DNA from: Atopsyche davidsoni
Taxonomy: Eukaryota > Arthropoda > Insecta > Trichoptera > Hydrobiosidae
Direction of reading: 5' to 3'
DNA length: 64,000 nt
Assembly: GCA_022113835.1 (NCBI GenBank)
Contig: JAILWY010000015.1
Location: forward strand, 496,001-560,000
The notes under the pieces were generated by a model. It was given only the letters and a program-made list of their open reading frames with translations, did not search any database and was not told the origin of the DNA. Of the stretch, positions 1 to 13,087 are shown piece by piece. The position numbers were made by a program, and so were the translations under genes. The stretch's first letter is position 1. Every line of letters begins with the position of its first letter.

Positions 1-3000
1 TGAAAAGCTGTCGCTGAAGCTCAAGCGGCCCGGCGCCCAATCCAATTTATCCTTCTTTTTCCAAAACGAAACGGTTCGGAATACAACAGCCTCGCGGATT
101 TCGCAGTATCTATATCGGTGAAAAAAAGTTACATATCGACTTTTCTATTGCAAATTTGTATATCTGAAAAATGGATGCTGTCACGAGAGTAAAAACTATC
201 TGTCGATATGTTTTTTTTAATCATATTTTTTTAGAAACCTAGATATAAAATCTGATCGATTCAAGGCTTAGTGGATATTTCGATTTTTCAACCCTGATGT
301 CAGCTGTTATTTTATCAAGCCTTTCCCCATGGTTCGCCTGCGGTATTAGCCGACATTCAGAATATTATTTTAAGGTTCTGAAAAAAACATGAAATGTGCT
401 GTTATAATCCGAAATCCCCTTTATTTCACATTTTTAAAATAATATTTATTTTGAAATGAATAGTATTCTAAAATAATATAGGCTTTTTATATTTAAATGA
501 TAAGCTGGACTTTATCTGACCAACCGTCAATTCCCGGGTACGAGATTCCAGAAGGAACGAGAAGTCTTTTTTGTTTAATCGATACGGTTAAAACTATTAA
601 CTGCCTCTAAGTTCAAACCTCAATATAATGTAATTATAAAGTGTAAGTTCAAATGTAAAGAAATTGAAATCTTACAGGAAAAATCCCTATCCCGTGCAGG
701 TTTTATTAAATTTCTTTGTTTCAACACAAATAAACACCAAAGAGCATAACCAGGACTGGCGTGGAACAGAGTTGGCTTTTACTTATAAAATTAACCAACA
801 TCAATTATTGATTTTAAAAAAAATAAAAATAAAAATGCCGAAATTTATCAAATACACATTTTCAATTCCCATTTTTAATTTAACAGTTGGCAAACATTTA
901 CAACAAAATTTAAGCTAAATTTCAAAAGAATCGAATCAACAATAAATCTTTTGGTATAGATTCGGGTGATGGAATGGCAACCGGAAAGAACCATCGCTGT
1001 ACGGGTCATTGAAGTCAGAAAACTCAGGAGGGAGGGGAGATTTCAGGTTACTCAACCCCTTAAGCTGAGGGGACGCGGGGGGCTCAACGTTAAGCCCGAT
1101 TTTAAATACGTACGAAATGAATAGTTCCGCAGAGAGATGTAGACGTCAGGATTTACCTCCCGAAGTCCCGGCGCGGACCGCCAAGGGATTGCTATGGTTT
1201 ACATCCATGCGGGTTGGTAAGATTAGACGTTCAAATATTTTTCTACCACATATGGATCCCTTAGGAATTACTGGGTAGTGTATATAAAATTTAGTATATT
1301 TTAGAAAAATAATTGGCACTATACTGATATAGCATAAAAACAAAAAGAAGCGAATATGGATATTCGTATATTTTGGCAGCCGATGTTATAAGTTGATATG
1401 GTTTCTTGGGTGTTGAGATGCTTCAAGGTATTACAACGTTTCCAAAAAAATAGTTAATATTTTTTTTGCATCGAATTTCAACGGCTGCCTAAACCTACAA
1501 ACACTTTTTTGTAGTGATTAAAAAAGAAAGCGTTTTATACTTTTTTGGAAGTGAAGATGATGATCGTGAAACTAAAAAGTATAACAAACTATAGCTGAGT
1601 TTACAGTTAAGCATTGATAAGAAGAAAACAATACTTTATTTTTAAAAAACTATAAAGATTGTAAGCAACAAAATCTTAAGGAAATTCTTGAAGGCTTTAT
1701 AATTTGTTGAACAAAATGCAAATTCCAAAAATCCTTTACTAGACCTTAAGTAGACCGACCCTCGAATCCAAGGGGATAAACATTTGACTGGGTAGACATC
1801 AATCGTATTTGTACAGCCCTAATATATTAGGGTAGTTTTCCAAGGGAACAAGGTAACCATGTTTTGCTAAATGATAAATATTTGAGATATTTAACATTAA
1901 GTATATTCAATCAAAAATATTATTTAAAAAATACTCGTATATCAAAAAAATATAAATTTTAAGATAGTAAAAGTAAACATGTTTTCACTGACGTTTTATT
2001 GCCCCATGTTTCAATTTAAAAAAATTATATACCACTTGAATATGTGTTGATTAAAAACAACAAGAAGCAAGAAAGGGTACAATGTCTAAATACGATTTTA
2101 AATAATAACTTTAAAATATTTTTTGTTGTTATTTAATAGTAAAGAAATCCACAATCATATAACAATGTGACACGACGTAAAATCACACTAAAAAAATCAT
2201 TTTGTTTATCCTAACGTAAAATAAAGGAATATTCTCCAAAAAGACTCTGGTAACCCTATTCCTGAAAGGGTGTGAAGCGGAAAAGATTTCCGGTTTTTCG
2301 CCGGACGATATTCAAAGGTTTTTGAAATATACGGACAGGGCTGATGTAGGCCAAACTATAAACTTCTTTGGATTATATATGCTTAAAATATTGGTTGCTT
2401 TATAAGAAAATATAATTTTTTAAAGTGACTTTTTAAATTATTTACGACAATTGTAAGCTAATTAAAATTCCGTACAAAGATTATCAAAATAAAAAAATAT
2501 ATTATGATAAATTACCTTTACAATCTTTAACAAGAGTTCTTGAGAATAGAGTTAAGAATTACTCACCAAATACTTATGTCAAAAATACTGGATTTCCATA
2601 CCTGAAACCAAATAAAACATATTAATGTGATTTTTTTTCACTATACATATACAAACATTTTTTTTTTCTATTATCAAACTGTATACTAAGAATACGAAGA
2701 TATTTCTCGCTGTCCAATATATAAACGGATAAAATTAAAATTCTTGTCGATGCATTATTGTTTACCAAGACCAGCGATGTTTTATAAGATTAAGAATAGA
2801 ATTTCATTAAATTAAAAATAGGTTAAATTAATTTCCTGGTTCTAATAACGTAAAAAACATAAAACAAAAAATATTAATAAATTAATAAAGACGTCCTACT
2901 TTTGCCAACATTTTTCACAATCAAGGGTCTAACAAACGCGTGTTACCAGAGGAAAGAAGTTCTCATTAATATGCCCCCGGGGTCCAAGAAAGAACCTAGA

Positions 3001-5735
3001 GGTACAGTTAAGGGTGGTTCGTGAACTTCCTAGACGGGGTGGGAAAATTGTAAATTGGAATTGTACCGCTCGCCAGGAGGACACTTTATATCTGTTAGGG
3101 GCGGAAGAACTTAAGGGATGAAATTATATGCGGAGAGAGATTGGATGCCCTCCCATGTGTCTTATTTCTCGCTGCGGCTTTGTTTTATCTTTGTTGGTTA
3201 TATCTAATTAGATTGTTGGTTGCAGGCCGTACAATTGCGAGGAAGCCTCGATACTCAGGCAAGAAACGTTTGTGATTCAGGTCTCATGGAAAAGGCCATG
3301 TTTAATCATCAACTGTACAGTCAGTTTGAATCAACCTTCAATTGTTTAAAATTTAATGAAAAAATAATTAAGCAGGTTTTTGAAAACTACTTTTTAAATT
3401 AATTTAGGAGTTCCAATATTTCGGACACTGTCCCGGGGCCAACTTCATGTTACTCCCTGAGATTATGGTTAAGTTAGGTTTACAAGTTTCGTGATAAAGT
3501 AATTTTTCAGTTGCCTCAATTGCGTTTAAGCAATAAACAAGAACTTTAAATGAGACTAATGTTCGTGATGTATACATTTTTTTAAATTTTAATTTCAATA
3601 TACTTAGCATAAATTAATATAAATATATACGCAAGTTTACGTTTTTAATATAAAATATAATAAACTATATCTTCTACTGAATAAAAAGGATACATTTACA
3701 ATTAAAACAAGGAGAAAATATTTCATATCAATTTATTCATAAAAATGTTTTGATGATATTCCCAAGCGTAACAGTAAAATTTTATATGAATATCAATATT
3801 AAATATATATTTTGTATAATCTCAATTGATTTTCCAAAAGAAAAATATACGACCGTTTTAAAAATCTTGCGAACATCAATAAAATTTGGAAGTTGCAGAT
3901 CTAATTTGAAGAAAAATAATAGATCAATGCACAAGTCTCGCCTATTTATTAGAAGAGATAATGTTAGATCGTTTGTTTGTTTCGTAAATTGTTATTTGTT
4001 TTAAATTTTGCTTTTAAGTGTTTGTACAATTTAAAAACACAAGAACTACCCTATGCAGCCTGCGTTAAAATAAAACCTAAACTGGATTGCGTAGCAGGTG
4101 AAAAAATATACAAATAATGGTATTAACACAAGCACCAAAAACAAATAAATCATAGGAAATTAATTTACGTCACGGTCCATGCGCACACTTACGGTGCTAT
4201 TGTTTGTCCCACTAATTGAATTTTCTTGGCGCAGGTCGACGCTTTCCCGGACCAAATATCAAATAAAACCAATTTAGTTTTTGTGAAGTTATTTAAAATG
4301 TGAAACATTGTGAATAAACACGGCTATTGGAGTTGGATATTTTTTTGTCGAAAATACATATATGTTGTTTTCTGATATCAGAAATCCAAATGGAAAATCG
4401 TGTTTGCTAAATCACATTTATAAACGAGCTCAATGTTGGCGATATTTACGGTACACAAAGAAATGTCTCTTTTATATTTATATAAATCCAATACAGTTTA
4501 AATCATGTTACTAAAAATATAAGTCATTGTATATCGTTTATTAATATATTAAAAACTTAAGCTTTAGGATTCCTTTATAATCATTGATACATCTTATCAA
4601 GTATATATGGAGTTTTCTATCTTAATTTTATAAGCAGTAGACACACAAGCTGAGTTAATCTTCACGTGGAGTTTTTGATTAGTCTAATTAAGTAGGATGA
4701 TCAACCTATTGAGCAACTGCTACTGCGTAAGAGTTAAACCACCTGGATCTGAAATTCTCCTATGGATAATTTTATAGGATTCGCATTATTATTCACTCAG
4801 AGGTTTTCCTCGAGCACTAAGACAAAATAGGAGATTGAAGAATAATTTCGTTTTTCTTGCAGGATTCGTGTCCTTTAAAATAGAATAAGCTAGCGTTTCT
4901 ATAATAAAAAAACTTATAAAATAAACATTTTTTGTTTTCGAAAGATCAAGAATCACGGTACCGAAAACAACATTTTGTTTATTCAGCGATAAACGCTGTT
5001 AGCCTTGAGTTTTTATTTCTAAAAAACAATTCACTTAACTTTAATCACATACTGAAATTACAGCGGGAGATCCGCCTTCAGGTAAGGTCCGGGCTAACTG
5101 CCCCCGCGGGGTGAATTCGTTGATATTTCATTGGGAGGGTAACGTCAAGCAGCCCCGGGCCTCTGACGCTGTCATACCCCGCTGAAAGAAATTTCAGCCT
5201 ACAAAGGAAGTCGCGGCCTGAAGGTCCCCGGGAGAAAGAAAGCCTCCACAGAAGACGGACGTCTTTATGCGAGCTTCGTGCCTCGAGGCTTGGAAACGCA
5301 GACAGGATATAAGTTAAAACAATTTCTCAAGAATTGAATAAAATGATAAATTTGACGACAAAATGAATTAAGGTCAGTACTGTAAGGTTAGTCGATCTAA
5401 AAGTATCAATTTATTAGTTCACAGGTGTTGACAAAATTTTATTGTTATTTGCAAAATCAAACCTGCCGGCATTATATTTTATAATTGAAATGTTCGCTAG
5501 AACACTTCTTAATTCATTAATATTAACAATAGTCTAGTTTTATTTCTAAATGTCTACAAACAAAGCATTATATAAGAGTTCCCCGTATATCACACAGGAA
5601 GTAAGCAACGCTCAAAACAAGACTTAAAAGAGTCATTGCAACTGTGTTAGGTCTATAAAAAAAGGTGTTGTGAACTTGAAAATTTTCTCAAGTAAATAAA
5701 AAAGATTTTTCCAGACTTTCCAGATTTTATATATA
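1..5735. other. Non-coding AT-rich stretch, no gene recognised
   Basis: No reading frame here exceeds 84 codons and none resembles a protein family I know. The stretch is mostly AT-rich with short GC-richer patches near 1000-1180, 2930-3110 and 5060-5300. I see no tRNA-like boxes, no clear terminal inverted repeats and no tandem array. It reads as intergenic or intronic DNA. Confidence 0.6.
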
Positions 5736-6839
5736 CTAGAAATGTAGCCCGTTAAAAAATGACGGATTCGATGAACGATGCAATAGTGTTTGAACAAATG
5801 TTTGGCTGACAATAAGATGAGTGTGAGTTTCTGTGATATATTTGGCCTTGAACTTTGAAGCAGAGTGGCCCTGATTCTGCCACTGGACCTGTTAATTTAG
5901 CTCCCATTGATGCAAAAGATATACTGTTATTGTATGATCTTATTTTTCTTTTGAAATTTCCATCATAAATATTTTCTGGATTTGACATAATATCCTTTAA
6001 ATATACTGGGAAAATAGGCCTTGCTGGTAGTTTCACTTTACTTTTGTGACAGCAATCGTTGAAATTTCCATGTGATGGTTTTTCTGCTTGAAAATTTAAA
6101 GCTTTGCAGAATCGACAGGTCACATTAATTAATCCACAATTGTGTGCAGTAATCGCTATCAAACGCTCCTGTGTGAGTTGTCTTATTGTTTCTTCTGTTT
6201 CTGTTTGTCTCGATGTGGATACACGCACTCGCATTTAAGACAAACGCAGCGTTCGCTGTGCATCAGTTTCTTTTTGTCTTGAGGTCGATGCACATACTCG
6301 AATTTTAAGAAGACGCTGCTCGCCTTTTCCTTCCAATTCATTGCTTGACACATCTGTCACATTTTGTGCCATAAACAACGCATTACTTTTACTGCACCGG
6401 TCTTTATTTGATGGAGTCTTTATCACGTTCAATTGTGCAATTCTTTTTGAATTACGTTTGCTGTGCGTTGACGGTGTTATTTTTTAGGAGGCATTTTGAG
6501 TTATTAATGATGTGATTAATAATTTCTAATGTAATTTCGATGAAAAAATAAAGATGGTACTTGTGTCAAACTGACAAACTGAAAATTTCTAAGCATCAAA
6601 ATTTGTTTTTTTGTAAAAGTTCTAAATTTGAAATTCTCGCGGTGAACAACAAAATCCTATAATTCGTACATATTGAAACTCGCTAAAGCATATTTATAGT
6701 TTTATTAAATTAGTTTATGAATAAAAATATTATCCTATCGTCTTGAAATTCGGCACATAGCTGCGGAAAAATTTACTAAACTTACGTGCAAAAAATCAGC
6801 GTTGTATCTTTTAAGATATTCTATAGAGAAGCAAAAAAT
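5736..6839 (-). mobile_element. Internally deleted Helitron (rolling-circle transposon)
   Basis: The minus strand carries a Helitron-like N-terminal coding fragment (listed separately). About 340 bp upstream of its start, at 6839 on the minus strand, a candidate 5' end begins with TCTCTATAGAAT and is followed by an AT-rich leader. A candidate 3' end is the CTAG at 5736-5739, followed on the minus strand by T, as expected for the Helitron CTRR terminus. The base before the 5' TC is T rather than the usual A, and I see no clear hairpin before CTAG, so both ends are tentative. Rep catalytic (HUH) and helicase regions are absent, so the copy would be non-autonomous. The coding homology is seen; the boundaries are inferred. 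Confidence 0.5.
5752..6494 (-). pseudogene. Broken Helitron transposase, N-terminal Helitron-like domain
   Basis: Helitron replication-transposition proteins begin with basic repeats and a conserved Helitron-like N domain before the HUH Rep and PIF1-type helicase regions. Here a start with MPPKK lies at 6494, followed by an apparent one-base loss, after which the frame reads TPSTHSKRNSKR and continues to 6235. There a TAA stop interrupts two imperfect repeats of the type RVxxSTSRQxETxxQR. The frame resumes directly at 6234 for 160 codons. In that part, counting from the ATG at 6234, CRFCKALNF is near residues 40-48, FNDCCHKSKVKLP near 58-70, YNNSISFASMGA near 101-112, and CFKVQGQIYHR near 125-135. 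These match the family's Cys-rich and SFASMGA/GQIYHR signatures. Homology stops near 5830; the last 25 residues are unlike the family. Rep and helicase parts are missing. The frameshift and the nonsense codon make it a pseudogene. Confidence 0.8.
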
Positions 6840-6844
6840 GAAAC

Positions 6845-6866
6845 ATACACACACACCCACACACAA
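6845..6866. repeat. Short imperfect CA microsatellite
   Basis: A run of CA dinucleotides with one interruption (CCCACAC) lies just outside the proposed Helitron 5' end. Confidence 0.8.
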
Positions 6867-6992
6867 TGGCTATTATTATAGTAGATATATATGAACACTA
6901 ATTTAAGCATCGTTCCTCTAATTACAGAGTACCAGCAGACTTGGACCAATAAAAGCGAGCGCGCTGCCAATTGTCCCTCACAATAGCGGCCG

Positions 6993-7081
6993 GCCCTCGC
7001 CATTGTACAGTCGCACAAACATGGCGAGGGCAGGAAGCCGGCGATTTCACTTGCTCCGACTGTACCGGTACAATGACGTCA
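6993..7081. repeat. Nested inverted repeats in a GC-rich patch
   Basis: GCCCTCGCCAT at 6993-7003 is a perfect reverse complement of ATGGCGAGGGC at 7021-7031, with a 17-base loop. A second pair overlaps it: CATTGTACAGTCG from 7001 and CGACTGTAC-CGGT-ACAATG ending at 7076, complementary apart from a 4-base insertion. The patch ends in TGACGTCA (7074-7081), a consensus CREB/ATF site. The repeats are seen directly; a regulatory role is only inferred. Confidence 0.6.
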
Positions 7082-7584
7082 CGACAAAAGCGTCCCGCCG
7101 GAGATCACTCTCCCGTGAATCCAATTGCTCGGTGAATGGCCCGACGTTGCCACACTTCAGAGACTTAATGCGTATTTAATAATACATATTTATTATTATA
7201 TATGAATAAATCATTACACTGATAGTTTTTTTTTGTATTCCAAAGTATAAACCGAGAGACAAGCTGAATAGTATTCGCAAGCTTTAGGGCCGCTGTGAAT
7301 ACAATAGGTGCCTTGGGTGTCAAGGCGGTGCACGTTTAATGGAAAGCTTCAGGATACGGCTATATAAAAATTTCTGAAAGGAAACTATCAGAATTTTTTT
7401 TTTGAATATATTTAAATTTATTAATTTAATTTTATTAATTAACTGACAGCCTCTTCAAATAGATTTTTAGAAAACTTGAAAGACTTTTAATTTTATACTG
7501 TCATTTATAATACGAGCTCTTTTAGGTACAAATGAGGACAAATCCTTACTAAGTAGATTATTTAGTCTAAATTATATTTATTAT

Positions 7585-7845
7585 TTTTGACAGAGAGAAC
7601 TTGGTGAAATTCCATTTTAATCATTTTATGAATAAAATACTTGGGTGATTTTCCACATGTTCGTTTTTATTTGTGACCGGTTTTGCCAACCTTTTACGTT
7701 GGCATTATCAAACAGAGTGAGATTTAATAATTAGATTTTATATAATAATAATTTTATATAATAAATAAAAGTTGGCGAAACCGGTCACAAATAAAAAAGA
7801 ACATGTAGAAAATCACTCGAGTATTTTATTCAAAAAATGACACAT
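7585..7845. repeat. Family A dispersed repeat, fold-back copy
   Basis: Two arms, 7621-7690 and 7771-7840, are reverse complements at 64 of 70 positions by hand alignment, separated by 80 bp. Each contains TTATTTGTGACCGGTTT and a CACATGTTC-like block. The same sequence recurs singly at 16395-16463, 21085-21165 (reverse) and 33921-34020, so this is a dispersed family in which two copies have come together head to head, or a fold-back element. The text GACCGGTTTCGCCAAC followed by AACGTTGG-like blocks recalls the non-coding ends of some animal Penelope-like or LINE elements. That assignment is a guess; no protein-coding part was found. Confidence 0.65.
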
Positions 7846-8479
7846 AAAAAAATTAAGTCGAATATTTGTTGTGTTCTTAAACATTGCTCCGGGGCGTCAG
7901 ACCAAAGAGCTTCAGAAAATTAAACAATTCTAGGAATGAGGCGATTTCTATAAAATAATCTAATAACGCACGACCCCGAGACTTGGTTAGTTGGGACAGG
8001 TGTTGATTGAAAAATATATATACAAAACTATCGATTGTTAAATTTTTATACCTGGATGTTTATACGTGTGATAAAATGTATAACGCACTAGATCACAATA
8101 GAAAACGTTTCCTTTAAAAAAACTTTCAGAGATTTCTCCTTACCTCGCATAGTTAGTTTTAATATATATTATAAAAACCAATCAATGGATATTTAAAGGT
8201 TCAAATATACTTTTTAACGGTCGAATATGTCCTCAGTGCAGCTGAAACACGCGGTATAGTAACAGCTTATAATAGGTTTCTAATTTGTGCCATACGCCAC
8301 GGCCCCTATGAAAAGCTAACGCTATTTACCTTACTACCACATATTGTCTCTTACGTGGAATACCCGAAGCAATAACCCATTACATATGCACAATATTCAC
8401 AGTCCCAATGCCGGAAGTCCGCCCGGGGCGCCACCCCGCAGTCAGCTGGCGGCGAACCCTTCACCGGGGGTGCAGGGCC

Positions 8480-8570
8480 CAGTATCAGGGCTCAGTATCA
8501 GGGCTCAGTAACAGGCCTCAGTAACAGGGCTCAGTCCCAGGCCTCAGTATCAGACCTCAGTCGCAGGGCT
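8480..8570 (+). repeat. 13-bp minisatellite, seven units
   Basis: Seven head-to-tail units of CAGTATCAGGGCT with substitutions, for example CAGTAACAGGCCT and CAGTCGCAGGGCT, lie in a GC-rich patch at 8400-8660. A degenerate eighth unit (CGGGCCTCGGGGT) may follow. The 13-bp period is not a multiple of three and no reading frame crosses it, so it is not protein-coding. Confidence 0.9.
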
Positions 8571-11410
8571 CGGGCCTCGGGGTAGGCTCTGCGGGAACTA
8601 ACGGCCGGAAGTAAACGGGTTAAATCTGCATACATCGCACCTAACAGGCCGCAGAGTGGGGTAATTTGTACCGTACTAATACGAGTGAAGTAGTTAAATG
8701 TATTATTATTTTATGCAGTAATATGATTAGGTTTGGGATGTTTTTGGAGTGACTTTGTATCACGCTATTCACGCGATTGTGGCGCACCGTTTCAGTGGCC
8801 TAACACATTTTCAGTTCTGAAATTGATAAATGATATATCAGTCATCCAGATCGTAATCTAAACAAATAATATTGGTATTCGTGATGGAAGCACGCGAGGC
8901 AACACAGTCTAAACAACAACGCCACCGTGGATTCCACTTAAAATTTTTATCCTGTTTCTATATTTATATTGGTTCTACAAATAGAAGAAAAACTAATCAC
9001 TTAGTTCTAAACAAACAAAACAACAGTAAAAATTCATTAAATATATATGAGCTGGTATATTATCTCGATTCAATCGCAGGGTTACCTACAAGAAATCCTT
9101 CATTTCAGCATTAAAAATTGTCCATTATTAATTTCACATATCTCTTTTCTCGTTGTAATTAGTAAATAGCGTCCTCGTATGTTGGGTGTTTCTTTTATAG
9201 TTCTGCCTAAATGTATAATTAAAAAAGGGGGCCATTGACTGATCGCCGTTATGTTGTCAGCAGTGTCGCAGCGTGTGTAGACAGCTTAACATTTGATTTT
9301 TGGAAGTGTGATAAAATCATTGAACATTCAATTTGAATACACTTACTTTGAATTTAAATTTAAAAGTATTTTTAGTTTCCCGATTTAAAATATCAATTTC
9401 TAATCGAAGGTATACGTTTTTATATACCGCATTACTAACGGCACAAGATCACAAATATATGTACATGTTGTTTCAAAATTACGGTTTATGGTGATATCTT
9501 ATAACTTTCGAGACAATAGTTACGACTTATTAATTTAGTTTGTAATACTCAATATAAATCGAGCGGGAAAATTATAAAAACCTCATTCATTCGCCTAATT
9601 TTAGAATATGGTTTCGATATATTTCTTCCTTTCTTTAATTTAAAAATAATGCAGAAATTGGTTATACATTTACGAAGTGTAAAATAACATTTTTTTTTTA
9701 AATTAAAATAAATTAATTAAAATATTGATTTCTCGTAATCATATGGATATAAATTATTTAATTTACCCAAATGACATCAAATATAAGTTTTTCGTCTATC
9801 GATTTTGAATACTCTCTACAAAGATAAATTATTTGTTTTCATAAAAAAAAAAACACCCTAGATAATTCTGTAAAGTGCTCGTAATTTCAAAACACGAATA
9901 TTTTTTAATTTATTTGGTAAATATTTTTTTTTATTAAGTGGCAACCCTATCTCGATGTAATTTGTAACAGAAACATGTAAACACAAGTGAAATTGCTTCA
10001 CTGCTTTAAAATGCATTGCTAGAACAATTTCCCGTATTTGTTACTAGGTCTGGAGGAAATCGGTTATTCTAGAGCAGTAAATGCATATATACTCTACAAA
10101 ATTATACATGGAAACTAAATCAATAGGTTGGGAGTATTACCTGGAACGATTTTTGTTTCAACCACTTTAAAATACATCACCCTTAAGCGAGATAAAGATT
10201 ATTTCAGATTGATACAATTAGCTGTTCCTCGGTAGTCAAATGATTGTCATTTAAAAAATATACTTTAAATAGTATTGCATTTTCGCGAATGTAATGATGA
10301 CAATTATTAACGTTATTATAAAATAAGAAAAACATGAATCTTTTAATATTTAAACGTATTTATATTCATGGAATGTCCTGAAGTCATCCTGAATATAATC
10401 AATACATGAAGTATACAAACAACATGGTTCTGTGAGAAGAGTTGCCTGCAAGTGAGAGGGGGGGGAGTAAATCTAGCGAAGTGATTACAGAATTGTGCCT
10501 GCATATCCGGATATATAAAAATTTTAAGGTACGATTTTTATTGAATGTTTGTGTTTTTTTAAAGTGACTTTCTTTTTAACAACTTTTAATTTTTAAAACA
10601 ATTGGTTTCGACTAAAGTTTATTTATAGAGCGCGTTATGAATCACATCTTACATTTAAAAAATGAGCAAATAATCAATACGTAATGAACGAACTAATGTC
10701 AATAAGCATTTATTTTTATTTTATAATTAACTAATTTATTAAATATAATTATCACATATTTTGTAAGCAAAAGATAAATAAGTATAGTACCGATGATTAT
10801 TATTAAATATTTATAAAAATATGTACTTTTCACCCAAACGTGTTCATCGTGTATAAAATATTTTGGCTATCGATTCAGACGAAACAAAAAAAAATCTTCG
10901 CGACTCGGCGCTCCGTTCCGACGAGAATTTAAATCGTTTCACGCAAGTGTGGAACCGATATACCAGTTTTCTCAGTGTGTCGGCTTAAATCCTACCAGTA
11001 ATGTTAATCGATTGCCAAAAAAGAATAAATAAATACGTTCTATAACTATCTAAGAAAGCTTATATTTCATTCATTGATAGCTCGCTTTCGTTGTCAAACA
11101 TATAAGTAAGGGAGGCTTTTACACCGAGGGCTTTTTGGAACATTCTGTCGGAACGAACTTGCAAAACTAACAATAAACAAAGAGAACTGGAACCGGGCAC
11201 TCGCTTGGAAGGTGTTGGGCACGCCAATACCAATGAGTGCGAAGTTCCGCCAAGCTTAAACAAGTTATGCGAAGTTACGAGGGGCGACAGAAATACTGAA
11301 AAAGTTATATTTTCAATTACAATGAACATCGCAAACGGTTCCACATGTATCGAAAAATTTCATATAAAAGTTGTGCATTTAATTTCAAATATTCAAAAAT
11401 TATGATGTTG
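8571..11410. other. Non-coding AT-rich stretch
   Basis: After the GC-rich patch ends near 8660 this is AT-rich sequence with many homopolymer runs. Two frames at 11060-11344 (minus) and 11205-11405 (plus) overlap and resemble no protein I recognise. No element termini were seen. Confidence 0.5.
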
Positions 11411-11520
11411 CAGTGGCGTGCGTGAATCCAGTTATTAATTTAATTGATTGGCACACGAAGCACATCAATTTGAAGGCGCATCACTATAAAAATGATCGTA
11501 ATCTTCTAGCCATCTGCCTA
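11411..11520 (+). mobile_element. Truncated copy of the CAGTGGCG miniature element family
   Basis: It starts with CAGTGGCGTGCGTGAATCC, close to the left end of the element at 47813. It also shares an internal block (TCACTATAAAAATGATCG and TCTAGCCATCTG here, TCACTTATTATAAAAAATC and TATAGCCGTGAG there). No matching right terminus is visible, so the 3' end seems lost. Confidence 0.4.
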
Positions 11521-12102
11521 ACTTAATATATATTTTATACTTGTCTGTACGTGTTAACGTTTGATGAAATATTAATAATTTATTGTAAGTTTTATTTCCA
11601 GGACATATTTTAAAAAAATAAAAAAACCAATTGATATTTATAAATTGAAATATATATATAAATCGTTCGTTTCATGTGTAAATTGTTTATGTGATATCAT
11701 ATTGTAAATACGATAAGCACGAGGGGATAAAAATATACTTGTTTAAATATTTAATACTAATGGGTAACCAATTGATTACCTTACAGAAACCTATTTAAAA
11801 ACATTAACGTTGTAAATTCACAATTTTTTTTACACTGAACGATGTTTATATTTGTAAAATACGTACATTTTAAGAAACGCTAGGCGCCAAGTCATCAATC
11901 ACATTTGAAATAAATCAAACTCTTCCAATGCTCCGCAGAAAAAGGAACAAAGAGGTTTAAATAAAAAATAAGACTTTTATGGGACGTCGGAAGGCAATGC
12001 CTTCCACAATGCCAATATAAATGACCCCCATAATGACGAAATACATTGCACGTCCTACCCTCGTGAAACTAATCAGCACCACCCAGAGCATGAAGCCTAG
12101 AT

Positions 12103-12455
12103 TTGTGGCGACATATGCATTAGGCTGACGACCGACAATACAAACCAGAATATAAGGTCTAACTCAGTTGTGGCGGCTTATGCAGTAGGCTGGTGACCGA
12201 CAATACAAACCTGAATATAAGGTCTAACTTCAAGTTTTGAGACATATGACAACAACCTAAACCAGAATATATGCTACAAGAGCGATAACACAAACCAGAA
12301 TATATGGTCTAGCAACAAGACTTGTAACTTCATATAAAATAATTGGACAACCGACAACATAATCCATAATAAACATAAGGTTTTACTGTATGATTTACGA
12401 CGTCATATATAGTGGAAAGAAAACCGACAGCACAAACCAAAGAGGTCTAATAATT
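12103..12455 (+). repeat. Decayed tandem array, about 65-bp period
   Basis: Two well-matched units begin at 12103 and 12168, each reading TTGTGGCGRC..TATGCAKTAGGCTG, then GACCGACAATACAAACC and GAATATAAGGTCTAAC. Further degenerate units follow, recognisable by repeats of AACCAGAATATATG, ACCGACAACATAAT and ACCGACAGCACAAACC. Roughly five or six units are present, with divergence and indels rising to the right. It looks like an old minisatellite or satellite remnant. Confidence 0.75.
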
Positions 12456-13087
12456 ATTTCTATAAAACATCATATTTCACCAGGCAATTTTAATCGTGAC
12501 AAAAATGTGATTATTTGTGTCGTGAACAAGAAACCAAAATAATTAACGGTTTTTAAAATATACGCCTTTGGCTGAAAAATATTATTTCAAGAGTCTAGCG
12601 TGGGGCCTTGCGTCGCAGCTGGCGTTGGACTAATGGGAGATTTTGGCCGAGGCTTATCACTCGGCTTGAGAGATCAGACTTGCCCAAGAGTAATCTGTCG
12701 TTGGCCTATCAAAGGGTGACTGTCGGAGACATCTCCCCGACGCTCCACAACCGGCCCAGAAATGAACGCCAGATTACATTCTAATGCAATTCAGCTAAAA
12801 TCGTGGTTCACGGATGAAAATTCATTGCGTGACTTTAAAGCTCACTAAAAAAATTACGGTAAAAATCTCCAATTCTTTTCATTAAAAAATATTTTAAGCG
12901 TCATTTAAATAATATTAAATTTTTTTAAGACTAGTTTCGAATTAACTCCTATTTTATTTCTAAAATGCTTCCTCACCGAAAGCAGTTAGTTAAAATAAAC
13001 TGTATTTTGTTTTAATGAAAATTATAGTTTACAAAACTAAATATTTTAAAACAAGCTATTTATGACAATTTCCATTAAATTTTTCAT

